Assembly: GCF_030283205.1 (NCBI RefSeq)
Contig: NZ_JASNWF010000005.1
Coordinates: forward strand, 1 to 64,000
Length of the DNA stretch: 64,000 bases
DNA from: Actinomadura opuntiae
GTDB taxonomy: Bacteria > Actinomycetota > Actinomycetes > Streptosporangiales > Streptosporangiaceae
Direction of reading: 5' to 3'
Below are positions 7,231-16,273 of the stretch, piece after piece. The first letter of the stretch is position 1. Every line of letters starts with the position of its first letter. A program made the position numbers and the translations under genes. Below the pieces are notes generated by a model that searched no databases, was not told where the DNA came from, and saw only the letters and a program-made list of their open reading frames with translations.

Positions 7231-8295
7231 ATGCGGTGTCCGGGCTGCGGAAGCGACACCAATCCGGCTCTCCCCCGTTGCACACGCTGCAACGCGCCGG
7301 TGAGCCCGAACCCGTCCGAGGGTCCCGGCCATACCGTGGCCGCGGGTGAGGAGACCTCGCGCGACCCGTCCGCGGAGGACGAGACGACCCGCGACTACGG
7401 CGTCCCGCCCGCGTCCCCGGGCGACCTGTTCAGCAAGCCGTCCCCGGGCGCTCCGGGGGCCGCGCCGGGCGGTTTCGGCAGCGGCTACGGCGATCCGCTG
7501 CCGCCTCCCTGGATCCCGGTGCCCGACCCGCCGGAGGCCGGGACGTGGCAGGCCCCGCCCGACCACACCACGCCCATGCCGCCGTCCGGCGAGCACTCGA
7601 CGCAGCTCGGGCAGGAACCGTGGGCCGAGCGGTCGACGCAGCTCGGGCCCGAGCCGTGGTCGGAGCCCGCGATCTGGCAGCCGCCGGCGCCCGCGAAGCG
7701 GAACGGCGCGATGTACTTCCTGGTCGCGGCCGGTGTGGTGCTGCTCGTCGTGATCGCGCTCGGCATCGTGTTCTGGCCGAGCGGGTCCGGCAAGCCGGCC
7801 CGGTCCGTCGCCGGTCCCGCGTCGTCGCCGACGGGGCAGACCGTCACGACCGAGGAGGAGAGCCCGACCGACTCCCCCACCGCGGACGCCTCACCCAGCG
7901 GCGACACGACGACGCAGGCCCGCGCGGTCGACGGGCTGCTGGAGGAGATGGGGCAGACCCGCTCCGAGCTCGGCACCGTCGTCGAGGAGGGCTGCACCAT
8001 CGAGGGGCTGCAGCGCATCCGCGACGAGCGGCAGGGGCAGCTCGACCGGGCCAACGCCCTCGACGTGAGCGCGCTCGACAACGGCACCGCGATGAAGGAC
8101 GCGCTCGTCCGGGCGCTGCGGGCGTCGGTCGAGTCGAACCAGCGCTACCTGGACGTCGCGCCGGGCTGCCCGTCCGACGACGACGTCGCGAGCGCCAACC
8201 AGGAGGCGACGGACGCCAAGAACGAGTTCATCGGCTACTGGGCGCCCATCGCCCAGCAGGTCGGCCTCCCCGCCCGCAACGGCGACAACATCTGA
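7231..8295 (+). CDS. Zinc-ribbon single-pass membrane protein, paralog of upstream gene
   Basis: A 354-residue protein with the same plan as its neighbour. The N-terminal zinc ribbon MRCPGCGSDTNPALPRCTRC has Cys3, 6, 17 and 20 at identical spacing. A disordered cytoplasmic stretch follows, with a repeated STQLGxEPWxE segment at about residues 125-150. A transmembrane helix spans about 161-183 (MYFLVAAGVVLLVVIALGIV). The outer domain (RAVDGLLEEMGQTRSELGTV, with CTIEGLQRIRDERQGQLDRA and APGC) aligns with the outer helical domain of the upstream protein. The two Cys of the outer domain could form a disulfide. It follows the first paralog after 144 bp. Function unknown. Confidence 0.8.
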   Translation: MRCPGCGSDTNPALPRCTRCNAPVSPNPSEGPGHTVAAGEETSRDPSAEDETTRDYGVPPASPGDLFSKPSPGAPGAAPGGFGSGYGDPLPPPWIPVPDPPEAGTWQAPPDHTTPMPPSGEHSTQLGQEPWAERSTQLGPEPWSEPAIWQPPAPAKRNGAMYFLVAAGVVLLVVIALGIVFWPSGSGKPARSVAGPASSPTGQTVTTEEESPTDSPTADASPSGDTTTQARAVDGLLEEMGQTRSELGTVVEEGCTIEGLQRIRDERQGQLDRANALDVSALDNGTAMKDALVRALRASVESNQRYLDVAPGCPSDDDVASANQEATDAKNEFIGYWAPIAQQVGLPARNGDNI

Positions 8296-8329
8296 CGACC
8301 GGCGCGTCGTAACAGAGACGCGTCAGCTG

Positions 8330-8361
8330 GGCCTTGGCGGCCTGTTCCTCCGCCAGGGGCC
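8330..8361. terminator. Bidirectional hairpin between convergent genes
   Basis: GGCCTTGGCGG (8330-8340) pairs with CCGCCAGGGGCC (8350-8361) across a 9-nt loop with one bulge. It lies exactly between the convergent ends at 8295 (+) and 8365 (-). No U-tract follows, as is usual in high-GC actinomycetes. Confidence 0.55.
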
Positions 8362-8364
8362 TGT

Positions 8365-8721
8365 TCAGCCGGTTGCGCCGAGGGCGGTGGTCAGGGCGTG
8401 GACGGCCTCGGCGAGCGCCGCGACACCCGAGACGCGGCGGGCCAGGCGGGCGAGGGCGCCGTTCATGCGCTCGGGGTCCGGGTCGTCCTCCTGCGCCTCC
8501 TCGCGGACGTCGGCGAGATCGCGGCGGGCCCGCCCGGCCTCGGGGAGGTCGCCGGCGTGCTGCTCCAGCAGCCGCTCGACGCGGGCGAGCGCCTCGGCGA
8601 CGTCCGTGCCGGCGGCACCGACGATCTGCTGGTTCTGGGTGACGTGGTCGCCGCTGGCGACCTGGCCGGACACGTTGGCGTGCCCGCCGATGCTGATGCC
8701 CCGGTCTCCGTGCTGGGCCAT
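8365..8721 (-). CDS. Small helical protein with N-terminal GQVASG motif
   Basis: A 118-residue protein; ATG 8721 follows GGAGG. The first 30 residues contain ISIGGHANVSGQVASGDHV, a short beta-type stretch. The rest is one or two long charged helices (DVAEALARVERLLEQHAGDL, then a conserved RLARRVSGVAALAEAVHAL). The helical part resembles small actinomycete proteins I remember as DUF5955. The GQVASG peptide recurs at the C-terminus of the next gene's product, 17 bp upstream in the same operon, suggesting a shared docking or assembly element. Function unknown. Confidence 0.75.
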   Translation of the reverse strand: MAQHGDRGISIGGHANVSGQVASGDHVTQNQQIVGAAGTDVAEALARVERLLEQHAGDLPEAGRARRDLADVREEAQEDDPDPERMNGALARLARRVSGVAALAEAVHALTTALGATG

Positions 8722-8737
8722 GCCGTCCTCCGCGAGG

Positions 8738-10627
8738 TCAGGGGTTGATGCGGGTCTGCCGCTGGTCGACGGTGCGTCCGGAGGCGACCTGCCCGTGGAC
8801 GGTGCCGCCGGTCATGATGACGCCCTGGTTCAGGATGGCGCCGGCCTGCGCGCGGTAGGCCGACACGTCGATGCCGCATTCGTCCGACAGGTAGTCGAGG
8901 ACGGCCTCGTTCACCCGCCGCTCGATCAGCCGCATGTACTTGTCGACGTCCGTCTCCTGGACGAACGTCGCGAAGCCTTCCTCGGCGAACAGCTCGCGGA
9001 CGCTGATCCGCGCGCCGTAGTCGTGCGAGGTCCTGCGCGCCGGGTTGCCGGACGAGGTCGCCGCGACGAGGCTGCGGGCCATCGTCCAGCAGGTGGTGAA
9101 CATCCGCGGCCAGGCGAGCAGCGTGCCGGCCAGCACCGTCCGCCAGCTCTCGGTCAGCGTGCGGAACAGCAGGGTCACCGCGTCCCAGTCGGGCAGCCGG
9201 TCGACGATGCGGTACTCCTCCCGGACGGGCGGCAGGACCGTCGTGACGAACTGCCCGTAGAGCATGCGCCCCTCGACCGCGAGGTAGACGAACGCCGACA
9301 GCACGACGTCCTTCTCCTCGGCGGGCGCGACGGGCCGGCCGTCCGCCGCGTCGATCGCCTGGCCGTGTCCGGCGACGGTGACGCGCTGGTAGCAGCGCAG
9401 GTCGCCCTGCGGATGGCGCATCATCGCCTCGACCGCCTCGGGCGAGGCGACGGAGAACGGCACGCCGGCGGTCGCGTCGATCAGCGGGTGCCCCTGGAAC
9501 CAGCGGCCGCTCACCGCGTCGACCGGGCGGGGCCGCTGCGGGCACCGGCCGCGGCCGACGATGTGGACGTCGCTGACCAGCCCGCTGATGCGCTCGTTCG
9601 GCGGAAGCGGGGACCGGTCCGCGGCGGGCCCGCCGGGACGCGGCGCGGGCGCCTCGTCCCGCATCTGGAGGATCTTGGCGCGGATGCGGTCGTGCATGGC
9701 GACCGCGTCCACCCGCCGCGGGCCGGGCTCGGTCGCGGCGCCGCCGGAGTCCGAGGCGGCCCCGTCGCCGTCGGGGGCGCGCGACCCGGACGCGGGACGG
9801 TCCAGCTCCAGCGCGATGGACCAGATGCGCGTCCAGGGCGCCGTCACGTCGCCCGCGCCGATGAAGGGGTTGCCGCCCGAGTAGAGCGTCACGTTGCCAT
9901 GCTGCGCCGAGCGCACCCGGTCGATGACCAGCCGGACCCGTTCGCTGTAGGTGCGCGGCCCGGGACCGGTGGCGCCGGGCCCCAGGTCGCGAGCCAGGGT
10001 GTGGAAGACGACCGCGAGGTGGACGAACACGACCGTCGCCATCACGAGGAACAGCAGCATGATGGTCAGCAGCGCGTGGTCGGTCTGCAGCGAGTCGAGG
10101 AAGCCGGTGTTGTCCTGCTCCTCGTAGCCCTCGAAGCCCTGCTGCTGGTCCCGCAGCCCGAACAGGACCACCGGCAGCAGGCTCAGGGCCGCGAACCAGC
10201 CGAGCGCCAGCCGCCACCGCCACCGCAGCCGCCGCCACGGGACGTGCAGCAGCATCGTGACCAGGAGGTAGAGCGCGGCGACGGCCGGCACGAGCATCCA
10301 GGCCACGACGAACGCGACGATGATCGCCAGGTCGCGGGCGAGCCGGAACCGGCGGGCGCGCACGGCGTGCAGGATCACCGGGCCGAGGTCGAAGCCGAAG
10401 GACGGCACGACGGCGCGGTGCTCGTCGTCCAGGAACTCGGCGATGACCCGGTCGCAGAGCCGCTGGTCCAGGTAGACGGCGGCCGACAGGTAGCGGGTGG
10501 CGCTCTGCAGCGGCTGCCCGGCCGCGTCGGCGGCCTGCGGCGCGTGGCGGAAGAAGGGGTCCGGAGGGGTCCGCTGGTGCCCGCCGGTGTCCCGCAGGTG
10601 GCTCCGGTCGTCGATCTGCGGGTCCAT
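8738..10627 (-). CDS. Multi-pass membrane protein ending in a GQVASG motif
   Basis: 629 residues from ATG 10627, which has an excellent GGAGGAAG upstream. Four hydrophobic segments occupy about residues 95-225, arranged as two pairs (DLAIIVAFVVAWMLVPAVAA, LALGWFAALSLLPVVLFGL, TIMLLFLVMATVVFVHLAVV). A large cytoplasmic part follows, including SGGNPFIGAGDVTAPWTRIW and EEKDVVLSAFVYLAVEGRML. The C-terminus reads GVIMTGGTVHGQVASGRTV, a near copy of the N-terminal element of the downstream 118-residue protein. It resembles actinomycete membrane proteins of unknown function found next to HerA/FtsK-like ATPase genes; I do not recognise a named domain. Confidence 0.8.
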   Translation of the reverse strand: MDPQIDDRSHLRDTGGHQRTPPDPFFRHAPQAADAAGQPLQSATRYLSAAVYLDQRLCDRVIAEFLDDEHRAVVPSFGFDLGPVILHAVRARRFRLARDLAIIVAFVVAWMLVPAVAALYLLVTMLLHVPWRRLRWRWRLALGWFAALSLLPVVLFGLRDQQQGFEGYEEQDNTGFLDSLQTDHALLTIMLLFLVMATVVFVHLAVVFHTLARDLGPGATGPGPRTYSERVRLVIDRVRSAQHGNVTLYSGGNPFIGAGDVTAPWTRIWSIALELDRPASGSRAPDGDGAASDSGGAATEPGPRRVDAVAMHDRIRAKILQMRDEAPAPRPGGPAADRSPLPPNERISGLVSDVHIVGRGRCPQRPRPVDAVSGRWFQGHPLIDATAGVPFSVASPEAVEAMMRHPQGDLRCYQRVTVAGHGQAIDAADGRPVAPAEEKDVVLSAFVYLAVEGRMLYGQFVTTVLPPVREEYRIVDRLPDWDAVTLLFRTLTESWRTVLAGTLLAWPRMFTTCWTMARSLVAATSSGNPARRTSHDYGARISVRELFAEEGFATFVQETDVDKYMRLIERRVNEAVLDYLSDECGIDVSAYRAQAGAILNQGVIMTGGTVHGQVASGRTVDQRQTRINP

Positions 10628-10737
10628 GTGCCGCTTCCTCCGCGGGTGGGGCGGGCCGGTCCGACGGAAGAATCTAGCGGCGGAAGCGAGGATTGGGTGA
10701 GTTATCACCGAATCGTGATCGCATCGTCGCGGACGCC

Positions 10738-13700
10738 TCACGCATCGCCGGCGCCGTCCGGTTCCGGTTGGGATTCGGATTCGAGTTCGGGTTCGGGTTC
10801 GCGAGACAGGAACGGAAGGCCGGCGGACGGGTCGGCGAACGGCTCGACGAAGCGTTCCGGCCAGCTCAGCACGGGTTCCAGCCACGCCTCGGCCTGCATC
10901 ATGCGCGCGGCGTGCTCGATCTGCTCCTCCTCGGGGAGGCCGATCGCGATGACGGCGAGGTCGGCGTAGAAGCCCGCGTGGTCGTCGTCGCCTTCGAGTG
11001 CGGTGAGGGCGAGCGGCCGGTTGCGGTCCAGTTCCATCGACAGCGGGTGGCGGCGCAGCGCGCGCAGCCGGTGGCCGAACCTCGGCTGCGGCGGCTGCTT
11101 GAGGCCGGGCAGCGGGTAGTCCAGCGGCGGGGCGGGCGCGTGCTTGTCGGGGACGCCCGCGCCGTAGGGGAACAGCCGGTCCAGCTCGTGCAGCCAGCGG
11201 AGCTGCGGGATCACCCAGGTCGGGCCGGGGGCCGCGCCCCCGGCGGCGCCGCCGAGGAGCTTCTGCGCGACCCCGGCGGCGGTGGCGGTCAGCTCCGACG
11301 GCGGGTACACGGTCCGCAGCGCCCACGACCGGCGGGTCACGGCGCGTTCCAGGACGGTCGCGAGCGCGCACTCGCGCAGCCGGGGCGCCAGCCGCGACCA
11401 GGCCCGTCCGAGCTCCGGCGGGACGGCGGGCACCGGCCGGTTCACCACGTGCGCGAGGACGAGGGTGTCGGCCCACAGCCGCAGCCACGCCCAGTCCGGA
11501 TGGCCGGCGACGAGGTCGGCCTCGCGCAGCTCGTAGAGGGTGCAGGCGCGGCCCGACCGGCACTCGCAGCCGCACGCGGCCGAGCGGCGGCCGTCCACGG
11601 GCGGCGGCGGGCCGGGCAGCTCGGCCTCGCGCCCTTCACCGAGCGGGACACGGACGCGCAGCGGCCGGTCCATCCCGTCGGCGAACACCGCCGCGACGCC
11701 CGGCCGCAGTGACACCACCTCGCGGGACTGGTCGGCGTCCAGGTTCATCGCCGCGCCGACCTGGTGCCGGTCGTCGTGCGCGGGCAGCCGGTGCACGACC
11801 TTCAGCGCCGTGTTCTTGATCACATCCGGGACGAGCTTGGTCGGGATCTGCTCGGCGACGATGATGCCCTCGCCGTACGCGCGGATCTCGGCGAGCAGCC
11901 CGGCGAACAGCTCCACGGCGTGCGAGCTGCCGCGCTCGGGGCCGCGGTTGCGCAGCAGCCGGTGCGCCTCCTCGATCACGATGACGTGCCGCAGCGCCGG
12001 GCCGGTGGAGCGGTCGCGGCGCCGCTCGCGCATCCGCAGATGCTCGACGACCCGGATGATGAGCGTCCCCATGAGGAACGCCTTGTCCTCGTCGTTGGCG
12101 ACGTCCTCGATGGCCAGCACGATGTTGTCGCGCAGCATCCCGCCGATGTCGGCCGGGTGGCCGCCCTCGAAGAACCGCCCGGCCGAGCCGATCCGCAGGG
12201 AGCGGAGCCGGACGTCCACGAACCCCTGCACGTCGGCCATCAGCTCGCGCCCGTACCCGACGTCCTGGATCACCTGGAGCGCCGCGTTCTGCAGCTGCTC
12301 CAGCGTCGGGACGGCCGGTTCGATCAGCGAGCCGGGGACGCCCGCGCCGGTCACCACGTCCCAGCCGTTGGTCTCGTAGACGCGCTGGAGCGCCTGCGCC
12401 ATGATCTGCGGGAACGGCTCCTCGGCGTCGAACGCGGCCTGGAACAGCGCGCGGACCATGTCGATGTGCGCCTGCACCGGATAGCCGGGCTCGGGCGCGA
12501 GCGGGTTCACCGACAGCGGAACCGACGCCGGGTCGGACGGGTTCACGACCGTGACCGGGCCGCCGAGGTCCTCGATCCGGCCCGCCATCGCCGCGTACTC
12601 CGACTTCGCCGGCTCGATCGCCAGCCACGGCACGCCCGCGCGGGTCAGCTGCTCCAGCAGGTGCCGGACGGTCTGCGACTTGCCCGCCCCGGTCGCGCCC
12701 GTCACGAACACGTGCCGGTTGATCGTGGAGCGCGGGACGGTGAACGTGCCGACCTGCCGGTCCTGGCCGTCCAGGATCGCGCCGAGCTCGATCCGCGCCT
12801 CGGGGCGGGCCGGCGCCGCGTCGTCGGTCTCCGACGTCACGTCGAAGTACCCGGCGTCCAGGACGCGCAGGCCCGGCACCTCGCGGCGCGGCAGCCCGGC
12901 CAGCGCCGACAGCGCGCCGGCCGTCGCGACGAACGGGTAGCGCTGCTCCGGCTCGGCCGCCGGGCGCAGCGGCGCCGGCTCCGCGCCCGGCCGCAGCATC
13001 TCCTCGAACGTGCCGCTGCCGTGCCCGGACCGCAGCCGGTACGGGTGGTGCCCGAGCTCCATCGAGCCGACGAGCACCGGGGCGATCTGCCCGAGTTCGT
13101 CCTGCGTCGCGGCGCCCGCGACGACCCGCACCTTCCACAGCCCGGCCTCGCGGAACGCGTCGAGCTCGGCGAGCCGCTGGTCGGCGCGGGCGACGGCGAG
13201 CCGGGCCTGCTCGTCCTCGCCGCGCCGCAGCATCCGCAGCTCGTGGTGCAGCTCGCGCATCTCGGTGTCGATCAGCCGCTCGTCGCACGGCTCGGCGGCC
13301 ACGAACCAGCCGAACGGCCGCTCCATCAGCGTGACCAGCGTCGCCTCGAACAGGCCGGGCCCGGCGTCGGCCGGGCCGGTCTGCGGGGCGAGCCGTCCGG
13401 GGCAGCGCGTCCAGGCCATCCGGGACGCCCGCCGCAGCCAGCCGTCGCCGATCCGGACGCCCCGGGCGCCGCTCGGGAACAGCAGGCCCTGCGCCTCGCC
13501 GTCCGGCCCCGGCGCGCCGATCGGCCCCGCGTTGGTGATCAGCTCCAGCGGCGCGCCGCCGCCCGCCGACAACCACCCGACCACGAACGGGCGGTTGCGG
13601 CGCGCCGCCGACAACGCGGCGGGCAGCACGCTGACGAAGTCCCATTCGGCGGACGCGCCCCGCTGCGGCGCCGGGATCGCCTGGATCCGGTACCAGGGCC

Positions 13701-13872
13701 CCGGCAGGACGACCGCCTCGCCGCGCCACTCGCCGCCAGCCCCGCGGCCCGTCCCGCCCGCGCCGCCCGCTCCGCTCGCGCCGCCCATCCGGGGCGGCGG
13801 GCCGGGCGGCACGCCCGCCCCCCGTCCGTACGGCGGCATACCGGGCGGCATGGAACCTGGGGGGTACGTCAC
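10738..13872 (-). CDS. HerA/VirB4-like ATPase
   Basis: 1044 residues from GTG 13872. A Pro/Gly-rich N-terminal tail of about 50 residues precedes a large N-domain. A HerA/DUF87-type ATPase core follows, with Walker A TGATGAGKSQTVRHL (Lys398), Walker B HVIVIEEAHRLL (Glu634-Glu635) and a downstream sensor segment GEGIIVAEQIPTKLVPDVIK typical of HerA/TraC-like motors. A long C-terminal region carries a Cys cluster (CGCECRSGRACTL) and predicted helices. Such ATPases are hexameric translocases or pumps. The gene starts about 80 bp downstream of the end of its probable membrane partner at 13952-16021, so the two are likely co-transcribed. The substrate (DNA or protein) cannot be told from sequence. 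Confidence 0.88.
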   Translation of the reverse strand: MTYPPGSMPPGMPPYGRGAGVPPGPPPRMGGASGAGGAGGTGRGAGGEWRGEAVVLPGPWYRIQAIPAPQRGASAEWDFVSVLPAALSAARRNRPFVVGWLSAGGGAPLELITNAGPIGAPGPDGEAQGLLFPSGARGVRIGDGWLRRASRMAWTRCPGRLAPQTGPADAGPGLFEATLVTLMERPFGWFVAAEPCDERLIDTEMRELHHELRMLRRGEDEQARLAVARADQRLAELDAFREAGLWKVRVVAGAATQDELGQIAPVLVGSMELGHHPYRLRSGHGSGTFEEMLRPGAEPAPLRPAAEPEQRYPFVATAGALSALAGLPRREVPGLRVLDAGYFDVTSETDDAAPARPEARIELGAILDGQDRQVGTFTVPRSTINRHVFVTGATGAGKSQTVRHLLEQLTRAGVPWLAIEPAKSEYAAMAGRIEDLGGPVTVVNPSDPASVPLSVNPLAPEPGYPVQAHIDMVRALFQAAFDAEEPFPQIMAQALQRVYETNGWDVVTGAGVPGSLIEPAVPTLEQLQNAALQVIQDVGYGRELMADVQGFVDVRLRSLRIGSAGRFFEGGHPADIGGMLRDNIVLAIEDVANDEDKAFLMGTLIIRVVEHLRMRERRRDRSTGPALRHVIVIEEAHRLLRNRGPERGSSHAVELFAGLLAEIRAYGEGIIVAEQIPTKLVPDVIKNTALKVVHRLPAHDDRHQVGAAMNLDADQSREVVSLRPGVAAVFADGMDRPLRVRVPLGEGREAELPGPPPPVDGRRSAACGCECRSGRACTLYELREADLVAGHPDWAWLRLWADTLVLAHVVNRPVPAVPPELGRAWSRLAPRLRECALATVLERAVTRRSWALRTVYPPSELTATAAGVAQKLLGGAAGGAAPGPTWVIPQLRWLHELDRLFPYGAGVPDKHAPAPPLDYPLPGLKQPPQPRFGHRLRALRRHPLSMELDRNRPLALTALEGDDDHAGFYADLAVIAIGLPEEEQIEHAARMMQAEAWLEPVLSWPERFVEPFADPSAGLPFLSREPEPELESESQPEPDGAGDA

Positions 13873-13951
13873 CCGCCCATCCTTACCCGCGCCCCCGCCC
13901 CGCGCCACCGCCCGGCCCCACGTTGGTCAGGCGGGAGGGTCAGGGGGCGGG

Positions 13952-16021
13952 TCAGGCCGGGGGGTCGGCCTTGTGGCGGCCGTTGGGCTTCAGGGGCGGG
14001 ACGATCCGCGGCGAGCGGGGCGCGGCGCCGCGCGGCAGCGCGTGCCGGGCGCGCGGCGCGGGCGGCGGCCCGGCGGGCGGCGCCTCCGGCCCGGAGTCCG
14101 CGGCGTCGCCGTCCGGTTCCCCATCGCGATCGTCGGTCTCCTCGCCGGCGGCGCGTTCGAGGGCCTCCTGCTCGCGCAGGTACTCCTCGAACTCCATCGA
14201 GTGCGCGGTCGGCAGCGTGATGATGCCCGGGTTGGCGTCCACCAGCATGATGCGGCGGCCCGTCGTGCCGGAATGGGTGAAGACCATGGCGGTCGGCGGC
14301 AGCTCCTGCAACTGCGGCGGCTCGACCAGCAGCTCGCGGAACCGCTGCTTCTCGGCGCGCCGGGCGGTGACCGTCCGCCCCCACGCGGTGGCCGAGCTGA
14401 TGCCCTCGACCAGCACCGAGTCGTCGGCGGCGGGCGCGGGCAGCGGCGACCAGACCGGGTCGGTGAGCCCGTCCCCGCGCGGGCGCGCGTAGGCGACGGT
14501 GCTGGCGTAGCTCTCCCCCGCGACGTCGAACAGCGTCTCGCCCGCCGAGTCGGTGATCTCCGCGACCAGCAGCGGCTGGTCGGTGCCGATGTGCTCGGCG
14601 GCGACGCGGGCGTCCTCGGGGTTGCCGAGCCGCATGAACCCGACGGCGGCGTGCCCGCGGCGGCCGAGGCGCTCGCGGACGTGCCGCGGGATCGACCGGT
14701 ACATCAGGACCAGGCCGGTCCCGGTGGCCTCGCAGGCGTCGATGAGCCGGTCCAGGACGTCGCCGCGCAGCTTCTCGGCGCCGCACAGGAACAGCGTGTG
14801 GTCCCAGCGGCCGCCGGGCGGCGACTCGCGGATGCGGTGCGTCAGCGCGGTCGTCACGTACGTGCCGAGGATCCGGTTGGTGAGGACGCCCGCGCGGCGG
14901 TCCATCGACACCACGTGCAGCCGGGACGGCGGCAGCCCCACCGGCTCGGTCGCGAGCTTCTCCAGCTTGCGCAGCTGCGCTTCGAGCGCCCACGCGCGGC
15001 GCACCACGATGCGGTCGGTGGCGTCCCGGCCGAACAGCGTCGCGACGCGTTCCAGCTGCTCGTCGGTGAGCAGGCCCTTGCGCAGGTCCTCGCGGGGATC
15101 GCCGACCTGGGCGAGGACGCGCAGCGCCGCGGTGATGCGCGGGATCGTCGCGTCCGGGCCGAGCACCTCGATCAGCCGTTCCAGGATCGAGTTGTCGAAG
15201 GACAGGTCGCGGGTGCCGCCCTCCTCCTCGCCGGCGCTGACGACCAGCGACAGCACGTCCGCCAGCGCCTCGGGGTTCAGCCCGCGGGTGACGTCCAGCC
15301 GCGGCAGGTCGGCGGGCAGCACCCAGACGAGCGGGTCGTCGCCGCGGTCGGCGGCCAGCCGCAGCAGGTCGTGCGCGACGGCGCCCTCCGACAGGTCGAT
15401 GACGGTCAGCCGGGCGCCGACGGCCAGGCGCGCCGCGCCCATCGTGGTGACGGCGGCGGACCAGCCGGCGAGCGTCCCGCCGACCACGTCCACCCGGTCG
15501 ACGCCGGGCGGGACCGCGACCGGGTACCACTCGCGCTGGCTCTCGTACGCGCGGTGCCGCCGCTCCCACTCGCGCCGGGCGTCGTCGTAGGCGCGCCGCG
15601 CCTCCTCGCGCTCGCGGTCGCGGGCGGCCCGCTCGCGCTCGCCGCGCTCCCGCTCGTCGGCCAGCCGCGCCCGGACGGCCCGCTCGTCGCGCCACAGCGC
15701 GCCGCCGGTGATGGCGAGGACGACCGCGCACGCCACCAGCGCCACGCCCGCGAACGCCCACGGCAGCATCCCGGCGACGGCGCAGGCCAGGAAGAGCCCG
15801 ACGCCGGCGACGGCGCCGCCGGTCGCGATCCGCAGCGGGCGCGCCGTCATGTGCTCGGCGGGGCGCCGCACGGGCGGCCCGGCCGGCGGCCGCTCGGCCG
15901 GTTCGGGCAGGCCGGGGGGCGGCCCCGGGTCCGGGTGCACCTGCGCGTAGCGCCAGCCCACATAGACGCGGTCGGCCTGTGTGAGCCGCGCCATCGCGGA
16001 CCCGCTCGCCATGTCCGTCAC
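13952..16021 (-). CDS. Membrane-anchored protein with degenerate FtsK/TraD-like fold
   Basis: A 689-residue protein with two transmembrane helices at about 62-105 (GGAVAGVGLFLACAVAGMLP and VALVACAVVLAITGGAL). A highly charged coiled-coil (RLADERERGERERAARDR) follows, then a soluble region laid out like an FtsK/TraD ATPase. VDVVGGTLAGWSAAVTTMGA sits where a P-loop would be but lacks GKS/T. HTLFLCGAEKL takes the Walker-B position and GTGLVLMYRSI resembles the strand after it. AVGFMRLGNPEDARVAAEHI matches the part of T4SS coupling proteins following the motor. Catalytic residues appear lost. Its C-terminal tail is Pro/Arg-rich. It is the upstream partner of the HerA-like ATPase. The ATPase-like reading is by eye only. 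Confidence 0.75.
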   Translation of the reverse strand: MTDMASGSAMARLTQADRVYVGWRYAQVHPDPGPPPGLPEPAERPPAGPPVRRPAEHMTARPLRIATGGAVAGVGLFLACAVAGMLPWAFAGVALVACAVVLAITGGALWRDERAVRARLADERERGERERAARDREREEARRAYDDARREWERRHRAYESQREWYPVAVPPGVDRVDVVGGTLAGWSAAVTTMGAARLAVGARLTVIDLSEGAVAHDLLRLAADRGDDPLVWVLPADLPRLDVTRGLNPEALADVLSLVVSAGEEEGGTRDLSFDNSILERLIEVLGPDATIPRITAALRVLAQVGDPREDLRKGLLTDEQLERVATLFGRDATDRIVVRRAWALEAQLRKLEKLATEPVGLPPSRLHVVSMDRRAGVLTNRILGTYVTTALTHRIRESPPGGRWDHTLFLCGAEKLRGDVLDRLIDACEATGTGLVLMYRSIPRHVRERLGRRGHAAVGFMRLGNPEDARVAAEHIGTDQPLLVAEITDSAGETLFDVAGESYASTVAYARPRGDGLTDPVWSPLPAPAADDSVLVEGISSATAWGRTVTARRAEKQRFRELLVEPPQLQELPPTAMVFTHSGTTGRRIMLVDANPGIITLPTAHSMEFEEYLREQEALERAAGEETDDRDGEPDGDAADSGPEAPPAGPPPAPRARHALPRGAAPRSPRIVPPLKPNGRHKADPPA

Positions 16022-16135
16022 GTCGAGAGACCCCTGGGAGTCGCGGAACGGGGGGAACGCCTGGGGGTTGCCTGTCCTGTCGCCTCGGTTCGCCTACACC
16101 GCAAGAGTAAAGAGCCCGCCGGGGTCGCGTGTCAC

Positions 16136-16147
16136 GTTCCGCGGAAC
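16136..16147. promoter_or_regulatory. 12-bp perfect palindrome upstream of the ATPase-partner gene
   Basis: GTTCCGCGGAAC is self-complementary, and the symmetry includes two more pairs after one mismatch. It lies about 115 bp upstream of the start at 16021, in the 252-bp gap after the methyltransferase gene. It could be an operator; nothing identifies the regulator. Confidence 0.3.
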
Positions 16148-16273
16148 ATGACCCCGAAAGAGCGACACGAACCCCCATTTCGGTCACCCACCCAACCTGC
16201 ACCGAACCCCGCGCACCCCCACCCCAATCTGGCCGGATGCGGCCACTGCGCCCCCCGGGCCGGCGGGCCCGGC

